64,000 bases of DNA from Fictibacillus nanhaiensis (GCF_019801215.1 NZ_JAHVJO010000005.1:21253-85252), one strand, 5' to 3'; shown: positions 17,671 through 27,226, counted from the stretch's first letter. Notes: generated by a model not told the origin, from the sequence alone. Made by a program: numbers and translations.

Positions 17671-18279
17671 TTATTTTTGCACATAGCTAATAAACATTTC
17701 TTCAATAACATCCCATGCATACCGATACTGTTCTTCTTCTCCCAAAAAAGAGTAATGAAGGACATTACCATCGCGCATAGCCCAAAAAATACGAGAGATG
17801 TTCTCAGGATCCAAATCCGCTTTCATCTCACCTGATGCCTGACCTTCTTGAATGATTTTTACGATATAATCAATGAACCTGTTGTATCTTTCTGATAATA
17901 GGTTCTTTAGATCATCTTGTCTGGAACCATACAGCCAAAACTCAATATAGACTCTCATGGCCTGTTGATTCTCTTCCGTTAATTCTTGTTTTTTAAACCT
18001 TTTAAATATGTTCATCAGCTTCTCTTTAGCCCTTGAAAGCGAAGCGTTCTCTTGTTCCATTTCTTCAAAAAACGTATCTGTACGCTTTTGAAGCAATTGA
18101 ATATATATTTCTTCCTTACTAGCAAAATAGTTATAAATGGCGCCTTTGCTAATAGTAGAATCTTTCACAATATCATCTATGATGGTGGCTTGATATCCTT
18201 TTTCGCCAAAGCATTTCAAGGCGCTCTCAAGAATGTGGGTACGTTTCTCTTCTTTGTACTTAGCTGAAACTTTAGGCAT
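17671..18279 (-). CDS. TetR/AcrR-family transcriptional regulator
   Basis: 202 residues. The N-terminal DNA-binding domain contains ILESALKCFGEKGYQATIIDDIV and ISKGAIYNYFASKEEIY, the hallmark TetR HTH. The C-terminal helical ligand domain is variable. It resembles Bacillus FadR/YerO-type repressors, which control fatty-acid breakdown or a SwrC pump. The RND pump at 11913 is some kilobases away, so the link is only a possibility. GGAGGAAGC precedes the ATG. Confidence 0.85.
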   Translation of the reverse strand: MPKVSAKYKEEKRTHILESALKCFGEKGYQATIIDDIVKDSTISKGAIYNYFASKEEIYIQLLQKRTDTFFEEMEQENASLSRAKEKLMNIFKRFKKQELTEENQQAMRVYIEFWLYGSRQDDLKNLLSERYNRFIDYIVKIIQEGQASGEMKADLDPENISRIFWAMRDGNVLHYSFLGEEEQYRYAWDVIEEMFISYVQK

Positions 18280-18330
18280 GATGCTTCCTCCATTTTTGAC
18301 ACGTCTTCCATATTAAGTATAACAGAGTTT

Positions 18331-19248
18331 TCAGTCTTTTTCGGCAAAAGTTTTCGTAACGCAAGGCTCTTGTTCCTTTTTCATAGGACGCTCCATATGG
18401 ACTTGTTCAACGAGAGGCGTAAAGCCTATGTCCGTTAATAATGAGTTTAGTGCATTATCTTTTTTCGGTACGTTCATCGTTATTCTTCTAACGGCAGCTT
18501 CCACTGGACTAAAGCTATAATGTATTAATTCCGAAGTCGTATCTTTCTCATCACGTACATGAGGATTAGTGACACATTGGTACAGAACAATTCCAGCAAG
18601 CTCACCATCGTCTCTGTATCCCTTTTTATAAACGGCATAGCCAACCGATTCGCCATTCTTTGTTGCTAACACGCAAATGAAATCTTTTAAGCTAGAAAAT
18701 TGGGTCTGCCATGCTGTTAAAGGTTCATAAAAGGAAACAGATTTAATCTGTTGCATACTGACTTCTTCTACCGTTATCTCCCTATTGGTTCTTTTTAATT
18801 GAGGGAGCTCCCCTTCATACTGCAGAAAAGTGAGTTCTTCAAACGTTTCATAGCCCATTTTTTCATAGAGCTTTATCGCGGCCTCATTTTCTTTAATTGC
18901 TTCCAGCCGAGCTACGTCTACATCTTGTTCTTCATATATTTCCAAAGACGCTTCTATTAATTTTTTTCCAATGCCCATTCCACGAAATTCTGGGGCAATC
19001 GCAGTTCCCCCATTCCACACATACTTCTTGTCATTGATCGTTCTAAAACTGTTTAGCACAAAGCCTGCAAGCTTTCCTTCATATACAGCAACGACCGAAT
19101 GTTCCAATGAAATACCTTCACTCGTAACTTTTTGTAAAAATCGGTTAAGGTCCATCGTCATATCTGAAAAATAATGTTTCCATGATTCATTCCACAAAGA
19201 GAGGGCTTCGTTAAACGTTAATTCGCTAAAACGCTTAATGACGAACAT
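18331..19248 (-). CDS. GNAT acetyltransferase with two GNAT-like halves
   Basis: About 305 residues. The first half is a standard GNAT domain: VVAVYEGKLAGFVLNSFR, then IAPEFRGMGIGKKLIEASLE (acetyl-CoA loop) and NEAAIKLYEKMGYETFEEL. The second half (from residue about 150) has a weaker GNAT-like pattern and lacks an evident R/Q-x-x-G-x-G/A loop, so is probably non-catalytic. The acceptor is unknown. The start at 19248 (MFVIKRF) follows GGAGTG at good spacing. Single gene. Confidence 0.75.
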   Translation of the reverse strand: MFVIKRFSELTFNEALSLWNESWKHYFSDMTMDLNRFLQKVTSEGISLEHSVVAVYEGKLAGFVLNSFRTINDKKYVWNGGTAIAPEFRGMGIGKKLIEASLEIYEEQDVDVARLEAIKENEAAIKLYEKMGYETFEELTFLQYEGELPQLKRTNREITVEEVSMQQIKSVSFYEPLTAWQTQFSSLKDFICVLATKNGESVGYAVYKKGYRDDGELAGIVLYQCVTNPHVRDEKDTTSELIHYSFSPVEAAVRRITMNVPKKDNALNSLLTDIGFTPLVEQVHMERPMKKEQEPCVTKTFAEKD

Positions 19249-19350
19249 ACGATTCACTCCTTATTATTTTTAAAATGACTGGTCGTTTTATTTAATTTTA
19301 TTAAAAAGTTCGGAAAATGACTATGCTAATCGTTCGACAATAGTCCAAAG

Positions 19351-19393
19351 AAAAAGCCAACTTATACGGCTTCAATCACCATACGAGTTAGCT
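19351..19393 (-). terminator. intrinsic terminator
   Basis: Imperfect 15-bp stem AGCCAACTTATACGG / CCATACGAGTTAGCT with a leftward T-run. It lies 14 bp past the stop of the gene at 19407. Confidence 0.75.
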
Positions 19394-19406
19394 AACTTGT
19401 CATTAT

Positions 19407-19709
19407 TTATTCATTTTTTTCTTCAAACAATCTCTTAAAGTGCTCATAATATTCCTCTAGCTTCCGATCTTCTTGGTTAATAAAATCCTCTCTTTGTGTG
19501 TCCGTTGAAAGTTCCAATGCTTTCTCACCAAATGCACATAAATCTACCAGAACACCAGAAGTCTTTTCGCCAACTTCGACGTCTTCCTTTAATAGCTGAC
19601 AAACCTCCGTTAATCGGTTCAATTCTTTTTCCGTTGCACTCTTTTTTTGAAGAACTTGTCCTAGCATTGAAAAAAGAAGCTGAGCGCGTTCTTTCGTTTG
19701 TGTTTTCAT
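19407..19709 (-). CDS. small all-helical hypothetical protein
   Basis: 100 residues, highly charged, predicted helical throughout (KERAQLLFSMLGQVLQKK and EEYYEHFKRLFEEKNE). No signal, membrane segment or known motif. The ribosome-binding site AGGAGTGATC precedes ATG. Divergent from the penicillin-binding protein gene. Function unknown. Confidence 0.6.
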   Translation of the reverse strand: MKTQTKERAQLLFSMLGQVLQKKSATEKELNRLTEVCQLLKEDVEVGEKTSGVLVDLCAFGEKALELSTDTQREDFINQEDRKLEEYYEHFKRLFEEKNE

Positions 19710-19818
19710 ATGATCACTCCTTTTTCTCTTTTTTCCCCTTAAATCATTTCATAAACTGTTTTATTTAGCCAAAGATTGGGTAAATCAAGGGTAGTGTCCT
19801 AAAGAAAGGAAGAGTGCT

Positions 19819-22248
19819 GTGGCAAAGAGAACAGAGCTCCGTCAACAAAAGAAACAGTCACGATGGATTCGGCGAACAGCTATTATAACCCTTATATTCT
19901 TCATGTCCAGCGTGACATTCGGAGGCGCCATGATTTATGCATATGTTAACGGTACTCCGAAATTAACGGAAGAGTCTTTAAACGATCCGCAATCTTCCAT
20001 GATCTATGATATGAATGACGAATTCGTCACGTATGTAACGAGTACCGAACGAAGAGAGTATGCCAAAATAGAAGACATCCCTGAACTTGTCCAACAAGCA
20101 TTCATCTCTACAGAGGATACCCGCTTTAAAGAGCACTTCGGAGTAGATATTAAACGTGTTTTTGGAGCAGCTCTAGCGAACTTTCAAGATGGTTTTGGTG
20201 CTGAAGGCGCAAGTACCATTACTCAGCAGGTCGTAAAAAACAGTGTGCTTTCTTCTGAAAAAACCATTGAACGTAAGGTACAAGAAGCTTATCTGGCTAT
20301 ACAGCTAGAACAAAAGTATACAAAAGAAGAAATATTGGAGATGTACTTAAACAAGATCTACTTTGGTGGAGGAGCTTATGGCGTTGCGACAGCCTCAAAA
20401 ACATATTTCAATAAGCCTCTTACAGAATTAAATCCCGCTGAAGCTGCCTTATTAGCAGGTCTTCCACAAAGACCAAGCGGATACGACCCTTTCCTTCATC
20501 CTAAAGCAGCTGAGGAAAGACGTAATACGGTTTTAGAACTAATGTACAAAAATGGTGCAATCACACAAGCAGAGAAAGAAGAAGCAGTTAAAACGCCTGT
20601 AAAGGAGTCGCTTGTAAAGGAAAAAGCAAAACGGTTAAAATATGACGCTTTTATTCAAGAAGTGATTAAAGAATTAAAAGAGAAGGGCATTTCAGAGAGT
20701 GCTATTTATGAAGGCGGGTTGAAGATTTACACGACCCTTGACCCTAAAGCTCAGGCGCATACGGAAAAAGTATTGTCTACAGATGAGTTTGTAAAATACC
20801 CAAGCGAAAAATTTAAAGCGGGTGTAGCTCTGCTTGACACTCAAACAGGTGTGATTCGTGCGTTAGGGGGCAATCGAACAACCGGAGAAAAAGACATTGA
20901 GAAAGGATTTAACTATGCTACAGATACTTCACGTCAACCCGGATCAACGATCAAACCTATTTTAGATTACGGTCCTGCAATAGAAAAGTTAAAATGGTCC
21001 ACTTATAAACAAATAAAAGATGAAGAATTAAAAATCGGAGACTGGGAAGCGGGTAACTGGGATGATGAGTTCCACGGAGACGTTTCGATGAGAGAAGCAC
21101 TCGTCAATTCCTATAACATCCCAGCCATTAAAACATTTATGGAAGTTGGTTCAGAAGATGCTGTTAAGTTTGCCAAACAATTGGGCATTCCGATTGAATC
21201 CGCACACCCCGCTTATGCTATCGGCGGATTTAAACACGGTCCTTCCCCATTAGAACTTGCGGGAGCATATACCGCTTTCGGTAATAAAGGGGTTTACCAT
21301 AAGCCAACCACCCTTCGAAAAGTAAAATTTACAGATGGATATGAAAAAAAGTTTGAGTCCAAACCTGTAGCTGCCATGCATGACTACACTGCTTATATGA
21401 TTACAGATATGCTAAAAGACGTTGTTACACGAGGTACGGGAACGTTAGCTGCGATACCTGGTCTAGAAGTAGCCGGGAAAACAGGGACGACTAATATGCC
21501 TGAAGGGGTAGATATTGATAAAGGATCTACCGATTCCTGGTTTGCAGGTTATACCACTAACTATACAGCGGCCGTCTGGACAGGTTATGACAAGACCACA
21601 GCTGAGCAATATCTTACTCCTGAGGATCAGAAAATCGCTAAATATATCTTTAAATCAATTGTATCTGAGGTTTCAAAAGATAAAAAAACAGCTGGTTTTG
21701 AGAAACCTAAATCCGTAGAAGAAATCTACATTAATAAGGATACAGGTTTTATCACAAAAGATAAGAATGGATCTAACGTTATAAAAGAACTGATTGTAAA
21801 AGGAACTTCCACTAAAGATTTACTAGCTCCAGTCAAAGAAAAGAAGACAAAAGAGCCAAAAAAGGATTTAAACAAAAAGAAAGAAGATAAAGAAAATGAG
21901 AAGAAGAATGAAGAAAATAAAGAAAAAGAGCAAGAGAAAAAGAAAGAAGACAAAAAGAAAGATACCGATACAGGCACAACCCCACCTAAACCAAAAGGTG
22001 ATGATGAGGCTGATCCTCCTCCACCTCAAGATGACAAACCGGATGAACCAGGAACGGATCCTAAACCAGAAGACCCTCCTCCAACAGAACCTGGAGAACC
22101 AGAAGAACCAAAACCGGAACCTGATCCTCCAACCACCGATCCTCCTCCACCTCCTGCAGAGGGAGGTTCAGAGGGAGGTACTACCGGAACCGGATCTTCA
22201 AGTACTACGTCAAATGAGCAATCATCAACAAACGAACAAAAGAAATAA
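19819..22248 (+). CDS. class A penicillin-binding protein (PBP1A family)
   Basis: 809 residues from a GTG start (AGGAAG upstream). One TM helix (IITLIFFMSSVTFGGAMIYAYV) is followed by a GT51 glycosyltransferase with EDTRFKEHFGVD (catalytic Glu about 99), GAEGASTITQQVVKN and YLNKIYFGGGAYG. The transpeptidase domain then has the active-site STIKP, SYN and KTGTT motifs. It polymerises lipid II and cross-links peptidoglycan. The last 120 residues are low complexity: a Lys/Glu-rich stretch, then Pro/Asp/Glu/Gly-rich, ending in a Ser/Thr/Gln tail, probably wall-spanning. Closest to B. subtilis PBP1/PBP2c/2d type; I do not assign the exact paralogue. Confidence 0.92.
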   Translation: MAKRTELRQQKKQSRWIRRTAIITLIFFMSSVTFGGAMIYAYVNGTPKLTEESLNDPQSSMIYDMNDEFVTYVTSTERREYAKIEDIPELVQQAFISTEDTRFKEHFGVDIKRVFGAALANFQDGFGAEGASTITQQVVKNSVLSSEKTIERKVQEAYLAIQLEQKYTKEEILEMYLNKIYFGGGAYGVATASKTYFNKPLTELNPAEAALLAGLPQRPSGYDPFLHPKAAEERRNTVLELMYKNGAITQAEKEEAVKTPVKESLVKEKAKRLKYDAFIQEVIKELKEKGISESAIYEGGLKIYTTLDPKAQAHTEKVLSTDEFVKYPSEKFKAGVALLDTQTGVIRALGGNRTTGEKDIEKGFNYATDTSRQPGSTIKPILDYGPAIEKLKWSTYKQIKDEELKIGDWEAGNWDDEFHGDVSMREALVNSYNIPAIKTFMEVGSEDAVKFAKQLGIPIESAHPAYAIGGFKHGPSPLELAGAYTAFGNKGVYHKPTTLRKVKFTDGYEKKFESKPVAAMHDYTAYMITDMLKDVVTRGTGTLAAIPGLEVAGKTGTTNMPEGVDIDKGSTDSWFAGYTTNYTAAVWTGYDKTTAEQYLTPEDQKIAKYIFKSIVSEVSKDKKTAGFEKPKSVEEIYINKDTGFITKDKNGSNVIKELIVKGTSTKDLLAPVKEKKTKEPKKDLNKKKEDKENEKKNEENKEKEQEKKKEDKKKDTDTGTTPPKPKGDDEADPPPPQDDKPDEPGTDPKPEDPPPTEPGEPEEPKPEPDPPTTDPPPPPAEGGSEGGTTGTGSSSTTSNEQSSTNEQKK

Positions 22249-22272
22249 CCCGAGTTATTCGGGTTATTTCTT
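22243..22272 (+). terminator. PBP gene terminator
   Basis: Stem AAATAACCCGA / TCGGGTTATTT overlapping the stop codon, then a T-rich tract. Confidence 0.85.
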
Positions 22273-22359
22273 TTGTTAACCATCTTAATCGCTCTAAATT
22301 CCATTTCAATTATTTCCTAAAATAATTTCCGGGGAAATTCGACTTTATTTCCTATTCCT

Positions 22360-22848
22360 CTACACTTCTTGTTTAAGGATGCTTAGCCCTTTATTTGCAA
22401 GGAAAGACTGGATTTGCCCTTTATGATGTGCGTCATGTTCTACAAGACCACTTATATATTCGCATAATGTAACCATCTCTCCACCCATCTCAATTTTCTC
22501 CTGCCAAATGGAACTCGGCACTTCTTCCAGCTTTTTTGCGACAACTAGTCGACATTCAATTACTTCATCGATAAGCTGGTTTTTCGAGATTCCTGACTTT
22601 GCTTCGTGAGCAGCTCGGTTGTTTATCTCCTCAACATCCACTTCTTTAAAAGGTATCTTTGATCCATTTACAAAATAAGCAACCCTTTCATCCCAGACGA
22701 ATACATCCCAGGCTTTTATGTGAGCTATAATCTCACCTGTTGACCATTTACCTTCATTAATCGGAAGCAGCCAATACTCCTCAGGCATTTCCTTTAGCTG
22801 TTGAAGCCAGTTTGTAAACTCTTTGTACAGATGAAGTGTTTCAGTCAT
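22360..22848 (-). CDS. DinB/YfiT-family protein
   Basis: 162 residues of the four-helix DinB_2 fold: LHLYKEFTNWLQQL, then the first metal His in GEIIAHIKAWDVFVWDERV, and the paired His in LVEHDAHHKGQIQSFL. Members are metal-dependent thiol transferases (mycothiol- or bacillithiol-linked) or DNA-damage-induced proteins of unknown substrate. The ribosome-binding site is AAAGGAGGACAAACC. Single gene. Confidence 0.8.
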   Translation of the reverse strand: MTETLHLYKEFTNWLQQLKEMPEEYWLLPINEGKWSTGEIIAHIKAWDVFVWDERVAYFVNGSKIPFKEVDVEEINNRAAHEAKSGISKNQLIDEVIECRLVVAKKLEEVPSSIWQEKIEMGGEMVTLCEYISGLVEHDAHHKGQIQSFLANKGLSILKQEV

Positions 22849-22975
22849 GGTTTGTCCTCCTTTATTTTAGGAAACTTTTTCGAACCCACTAGGATTTTGT
22901 CCCTGTCACTCCTTCTCCTAGGACATACACTGTAATTGAAAGCATAAGGCACAAGAAAGAAGGAGGAATTACAGC

Positions 22976-23179
22976 ATGTTTGGAAAGAAACAAAAACAAC
23001 GTAACTTTGGCTATCCAGGCTATGGTTACGGTGGCTACGGTTACGGCGGCTGTGGTTATGGTGGTTATGGCTATGGCGGTTATGGCTATGGCGGCGGTGT
23101 GTTCGCTTTAATTGTTGTGCTTTTTATCCTTCTCATCATCATCGGTGCGACGGTGGGAGAAAAAAAATACTGTAGATAA
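22976..23179 (+). CDS. YjcZ-family small spore protein
   Basis: 67 residues: a short charged start, then repeated [10 protein letters not shown] units (residues 13-41), then one hydrophobic helix ([19 protein letters not shown]). This Gly/Tyr repeat plus C-terminal TM plan is that of YjcZ/SscA proteins, which are made during sporulation and associate with the coat. AAGGAGGAATTACAGC precedes ATG. Confidence 0.85.
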   Translation: MFGKKQKQRNFGYPGYGYGGYGYGGCGYGGYGYGGYGYGGGVFALIVVLFILLIIIGATVGEKKYCR

Positions 23180-23208
23180 AGGCGAGAGGTTCTTCTCTTG
23201 CCTTTTTT
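23178..23208 (+). terminator. terminator of the YjcZ-like gene
   Basis: Stem AAAGGCGAGAG / CTCTTGCCTTT with one wobble, followed by a T8 tract. Confidence 0.88.
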
Positions 23209-24210
23209 TTACCCCGTTTTTCGCTCATTTACAAAAACAAACGATTCGTTCTCAGAAACGGGTCTCTCCATCTTCCTTTCTCTCTTTTTCCCTTTTTTCC
23301 TGCCAGGCAATGTATTACCCGCTCTCTTTAATCCTTCTGACATAAAATTAAAGGCCAATATAACAGCAGCAAAACTTAACACAGGAAAAAATACGAGCCA
23401 CGGTGCAAGACTTAGCTGATAATAATGAATGCCCAAAAGACCTGCCCATTCATTGGATAGTGAAAATGGTAATGGGAGATCTTCAGAGAACATTCGAATG
23501 ACCGTTCCTCCAAAAAATATTCCTAATATACCGAGATGAGCTAATAAAAGCAACACAGCTATCACTTGCTGTACATACATTAGAAGAAGTTTAGGCCATA
23601 GATGAGGCATGATATGTTTAAACAATATTCTTAAAGGATTTCCACCCATTAATTTTGCACATGTAACAAATTCTTCCCGCTCGATCAAACTGATTTCTTC
23701 TTTTATTAAAATAGAAGTGTTCGGTATAGCCAACAACACAATTATCAATAATTCAAATATTACCTTTTCCCAAAAAGTATATTGCTCTATAGCTATGATG
23801 GGACCTAAGATAAAATAAACAAGCAAAGCAGCTGGCATATAGTAGGATGCCTGTGAAATACCCCTTACTACAGAAAGCGTCTTTCCGGTCTTTAACAATA
23901 AAATCCCTCCGAGGAAAGAAAGAGCAATACGCAAAAAACTTCCTATAAATGCAATTCCCAATGTGTATTTTGCACCAGAGATGATTTCATAAAACAGATC
24001 TCCCCCAATCCTATCACTGCCAAACCAAAATTCAGGAGACGGTTCAAAAGGAGCCCTATCTATTAAAGTTCCCTCTTCATCATAAAGAATCTGTTCTTCT
24101 TTAATGTAATTGTCCATTACAAATTGATGATACAAACTAAACGCTAGCAAACCTGCTATAAAAACAAAGCCTATTAAAAAGAAAGGTTCTTTCCATATAT
24201 TTCGTATCAT
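23209..24210 (-). CDS. Opp/Dpp-type ABC permease (OppC-like)
   Basis: 333 residues. The N-terminal TM (FFLIGFVFIAGLLAFSLYHQF) is followed by an extracytoplasmic stretch with FWFGSDRIGGDLFY, the usual OppC signature (GTDxxGRD-like). Then come about five TM helices with the coupling EAA-type loop EFVTCAKLMGGNPLRILFKHIMPHLWPKLL. It overlaps the preceding permease gene (ATGA). It is a paralogue of the protein at 25629. No ATPase or binding protein is encoded nearby, so the cognate subunits must be elsewhere. Substrate unknown. Confidence 0.8.
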   Translation of the reverse strand: MIRNIWKEPFFLIGFVFIAGLLAFSLYHQFVMDNYIKEEQILYDEEGTLIDRAPFEPSPEFWFGSDRIGGDLFYEIISGAKYTLGIAFIGSFLRIALSFLGGILLLKTGKTLSVVRGISQASYYMPAALLVYFILGPIIAIEQYTFWEKVIFELLIIVLLAIPNTSILIKEEISLIEREEFVTCAKLMGGNPLRILFKHIMPHLWPKLLLMYVQQVIAVLLLLAHLGILGIFFGGTVIRMFSEDLPLPFSLSNEWAGLLGIHYYQLSLAPWLVFFPVLSFAAVILAFNFMSEGLKRAGNTLPGRKKGKKRERKMERPVSENESFVFVNERKTG

Positions 24211-25061
24211 TTTTCACCCGTCCATTTAAACGTCGCTATTCTTCCCAGAGTGAAAAACAAAAACATGGGTACAAACAATAGAAGCATAGATATGGTAAAG
24301 ATAGCAGGTTCTCCGTTATCTTTGATATAGGTTGTGATGCCGTGAATATGGAACAAATATTCTACCATTAATAAATTTGAGAGCATAAACCATAGTATAT
24401 TACGAGACTGGTGAAAAACACTTAGTAACGTATTTGGCAAAACGTGGCGCCATAGAATTTGAAAACGATTCATTCCTTTACTTTTTGCTGTATCCACATA
24501 AAGTTTCCCTAGTTCATCTTCCATATTAAGCAATAAGATACGTAAAATAAGAAGTGTGGGTAAAACCGTTAAACAAAGAATAGGTACAAAATACGTTTTT
24601 TGGTCATAAAAAGAAACGAATTGAAACAATAAAATATTCGTCTTCTTAAAAAACCAAATAATAAAAAACTGCATGAGAATTACGATTAGTAAATCAGGAA
24701 TGGATTCAAACACGAAAGAAAACAACCGGATTTTGTTTGAAACTCTTTGAGGCATTAAAAAAATAAAGAGGGCAAAAATAACACCTAACACTAGCGCAAT
24801 AAAGAAGGCAGCAAACAAGAGTGTTAAAGAATAACTATAAATACTCCAAAATCCCGGGAATACCGGATACTGGCCACCCTTTGTAAAATAGAGAAGATCT
24901 GATGGATTTAAGAGCGACGTAATCAGCCCAAGCAAACCATCCACATACATATTCGCTTGAAAAGTCATTCCTTGAAACATAAAGGGAATGGCCCCTAACA
25001 AAATAATTCCGATAACAGAGAGTACAAATGAAAACAAACTGTCTTTAATTATGTACGGCAT
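24207..25061 (-). CDS. Opp/Dpp-type ABC permease (OppB-like)
   Basis: 284 residues, six predicted TM helices, and the permease coupling loop DTAKSKGMNRFQILWRHVLPNTLLSVF (EAA motif). Order with the next gene (B then C, overlapping ATGA) is that of oligopeptide/nickel permease pairs. It lacks the long N-terminal conserved block of true OppB, suggesting a divergent subfamily. GGGGGAAGTT precedes ATG. The lipoprotein gene lies 9 bp upstream in the same direction, so the set looks like one operon. Confidence 0.78.
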   Translation of the reverse strand: MPYIIKDSLFSFVLSVIGIILLGAIPFMFQGMTFQANMYVDGLLGLITSLLNPSDLLYFTKGGQYPVFPGFWSIYSYSLTLLFAAFFIALVLGVIFALFIFLMPQRVSNKIRLFSFVFESIPDLLIVILMQFFIIWFFKKTNILLFQFVSFYDQKTYFVPILCLTVLPTLLILRILLLNMEDELGKLYVDTAKSKGMNRFQILWRHVLPNTLLSVFHQSRNILWFMLSNLLMVEYLFHIHGITTYIKDNGEPAIFTISMLLLFVPMFLFFTLGRIATFKWTGEK

Positions 25062-25070
25062 AACTTCCCC

Positions 25071-25568
25071 CTATTCTTTATTCAGCTTTCTGTATTCATT
25101 TCTAGCTAGGTTATACTCCTTTGTACTAAATGGAATAACTAGAACTGTTGATATCTGCCCCTTACACCCATCCAGCATAAAACTCGCATTTGAATCAAAG
25201 ATGTACATGCATTCAATGTCACCCGTTGGCATTCCATACGTTTTGTTTTTATTCTTAAAGATCGTTTTATCCTTACTGATATAATGGACCTCACTTGTTG
25301 TCGGTTCACCTGTTTTAGGAAATACTGTCATTTGCAGCTTACTTTCCTTATCTGCCTTAACATCTTCTAAAAAAGTAAACATAGGAGCCAAATGCTCCGC
25401 TTTCGTGCCGCCATCCATTAAATCCTCAAACTTTTCAGCGTTATTTTGTATCACTACATGATTTTCTTCAATGGCGTCTTTGATTGTAAACTCTTGTTCT
25501 TTTTCATTGTCAGAGCATCCTGCTAGATACAAACTTAAGATTACCATCATTCCCCAGACTTTTTTCAT
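25071..25568 (-). CDS. small lipoprotein
   Basis: 165 residues with a lipobox: VILSLYLAGCSD, so Cys about residue 17 should be lipidated. The mature part is about 148 residues with no family I recognise; it is too small for an extracellular solute-binding protein of the Opp class. AAGGAGGGCAAA precedes ATG. It lies between two OppC-like genes and 9 bp before the OppB-like gene, so a link with the permeases is likely but unproven. Confidence 0.65.
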   Translation of the reverse strand: MKKVWGMMVILSLYLAGCSDNEKEQEFTIKDAIEENHVVIQNNAEKFEDLMDGGTKAEHLAPMFTFLEDVKADKESKLQMTVFPKTGEPTTSEVHYISKDKTIFKNKNKTYGMPTGDIECMYIFDSNASFMLDGCKGQISTVLVIPFSTKEYNLARNEYRKLNKE

Positions 25569-25628
25569 TTTGCCCTCCTTGTTTTAAGAATGTTCCGTCT
25601 TTAAATTATACTATATTTTACCAAATGA

Positions 25629-26645
25629 TCACCCTGTCTTTTTTAAGAATAAAAAGGAATAGGATGCTTCTTCTACTGAATGCTGAGGTGTCTTCTTCTT
25701 TACTGTTTTAGTAATCCGTCTTTTATCATTAAATGAACGAATTAATCCTTCAATCATAAAATTCATAGCTAAAATAGAAAGTCCAAATAGGAGAACAGGA
25801 AAGACCACTAAATGTGGAGCATAAGGGAGCTGCGCATAAAAACTTCCGAGTAAACCTGACCATTCAAAGGAAAGAGAAGTGGGAATCTCTTCAGGAAAGT
25901 CTAGGTCAAACACAAACACTTTTGAAAAAGTTCCTCCTATAAAAATGGCTAGTATACCTAGATGAGCGAGCAATGTTAAAGCTGCAATCGTTTGCTGCAT
26001 AAATAAGAGCAGCACCTTTCCTCTCAATTGAGGAAGGACATGTTGAAAAAAAATGTGCCACTTGCTTCCTCCCATAATCTTCGCGTTTGTTACAAACTCT
26101 TCTCTTAAAACGATGTTGATTTCTTCTTTAATCAATACAGATGTTGATGGAACAGCCACTGCAACCATAATGGTTATTTGAAAGATCACTTTTTCCCAAA
26201 ATGTATACACTGGACTTTCAACAATGGGCAGCTCGAGAAAAAACACCACAAGAACAACAGGCAAATAATAAAAAGATTGCGTGATTCCTGTTATAAAACG
26301 GCTTATTTCTGGTCTGAGAAACGATAGCAGGATTCCTCCAGCAAGACTGATCATCAGCCGAAGCAGTCCAATCAAAATCGCTAAACTTAACGTATATTTT
26401 GCTCCTGATAGTAGGATGTAAAATAAGTCTTGGCCGAATTGATCCGTTCCGAACCAATTTTCAGCGGAAGGCTTGAAGGGAGCTTTATCTAATAAAACAC
26501 CGTCTTCGTCATATCGAATCTGCTCTTCTGGTATCACATTATCCATCCCATACTGATGATAAATACTAAATGTAATAATCCCTGCAATAAATAGAAACCC
26601 CACTAAAAAGAACGGATCTATCCAAATCCTTCTCAACCACAACAC
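25629..26645 (-). CDS. Opp/Dpp-type ABC permease (OppC-like), second copy
   Basis: 338 residues, clearly paralogous to the protein at 23209: FFLVGFLFIAGIITFSIYHQYGMDN, APFKPSAENWFGTDQFGQDLFY and EFVTNAKIMGGSKWHIFFQHVLPQLRGK. About six TM helices. The start is ambiguous: GTG at 26645, TTG at 26642 or TTG at 26636; the last has the best spacing to GAGGGG. Two C-type subunits with one B-type subunit and no ATPase is an unusual set. Confidence 0.78.
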   Translation of the reverse strand: MLWLRRIWIDPFFLVGFLFIAGIITFSIYHQYGMDNVIPEEQIRYDEDGVLLDKAPFKPSAENWFGTDQFGQDLFYILLSGAKYTLSLAILIGLLRLMISLAGGILLSFLRPEISRFITGITQSFYYLPVVLVVFFLELPIVESPVYTFWEKVIFQITIMVAVAVPSTSVLIKEEINIVLREEFVTNAKIMGGSKWHIFFQHVLPQLRGKVLLLFMQQTIAALTLLAHLGILAIFIGGTFSKVFVFDLDFPEEIPTSLSFEWSGLLGSFYAQLPYAPHLVVFPVLLFGLSILAMNFMIEGLIRSFNDKRRITKTVKKKTPQHSVEEASYSFLFLKKTG

Positions 26646-26683
26646 CCCTCAAATTAAATAGCCTATTTATGTTATAGACGAAC

Positions 26684-26719
26684 AAAGGCCCCTCTTTTAT
26701 TCAAAAGAGAGACCTTTTT
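26684..26719. terminator. bidirectional terminator
   Basis: Imperfect stem built from AAAGGCCCCTCTTTT and AAAAGAGAGACCTTTTTT around a TTC loop, just past the stop of the gene at 26720. Confidence 0.7.
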
Positions 26720-27145
26720 TTACAATTCTAATGTTTGATGTGATTTTTTATCGGTATCATTCATTAATCTTATTAAGCTTGGTTTAATTTTAAGCAGAAT
26801 ATAGTTAGGGTCTTTCGGTCCTTCAAAATAATGTTTCATATGTTCTGACCAATACTTTTCCTTCAAAGCCTCATCATCTTGAATCGTAGCCGTACCTTCC
26901 ACTTCAAGATATGGATCTTCATAGCCTTCACCGTCATACCCGACTAATAAATGCACATTTGGGTTTTCCTGAATCTCTTCTGCTTTATGTGTTTCTATAC
27001 TTGTTGGTGTATAGAAGGTAAGCTCATCATGATAAAACGTCATGTACCTAGAATGCGGCTTGTTTTGTCTTACACTTGCCAGAACTCCAGTTTCTCTATC
27101 ACCTATAACTTCTAATATTCTCCTCTTCAACTGTTCTTTTTCCAT
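26720..27145 (-). CDS. pyridoxamine 5'-phosphate oxidase-like (general stress protein 26 type)
   Basis: About 141 residues with the split-barrel flavin-binding pattern: RETGVLASVRQNKPHSRYMTFY, LTFYTPTSIETHKAEEIQENPNVHLLVGY and YLEVEGTATIQ. It resembles B. subtilis YdaG/GS26-type proteins, which bind FMN or F420-like cofactors with unknown substrate. The start at 27145 (MEKEQLK) follows GGAGTGG at 6-7 bp. Single gene. Confidence 0.78.
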   Translation of the reverse strand: MEKEQLKRRILEVIGDRETGVLASVRQNKPHSRYMTFYHDELTFYTPTSIETHKAEEIQENPNVHLLVGYDGEGYEDPYLEVEGTATIQDDEALKEKYWSEHMKHYFEGPKDPNYILLKIKPSLIRLMNDTDKKSHQTLEL

Positions 27146-27226
27146 TTCTACCACTCCTTAAAGGTTTTCTCCTTTACTCTACCTTTTAGGATGGAAAATA
27201 AAACATGAAGTTATGCATTGTTCTTA

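Noticed and set aside
22026..22304. Gly/Ser/Val-rich minus-strand frame
   Set aside because: Shadow of the Pro/Asp/Glu-rich tail of the penicillin-binding protein.
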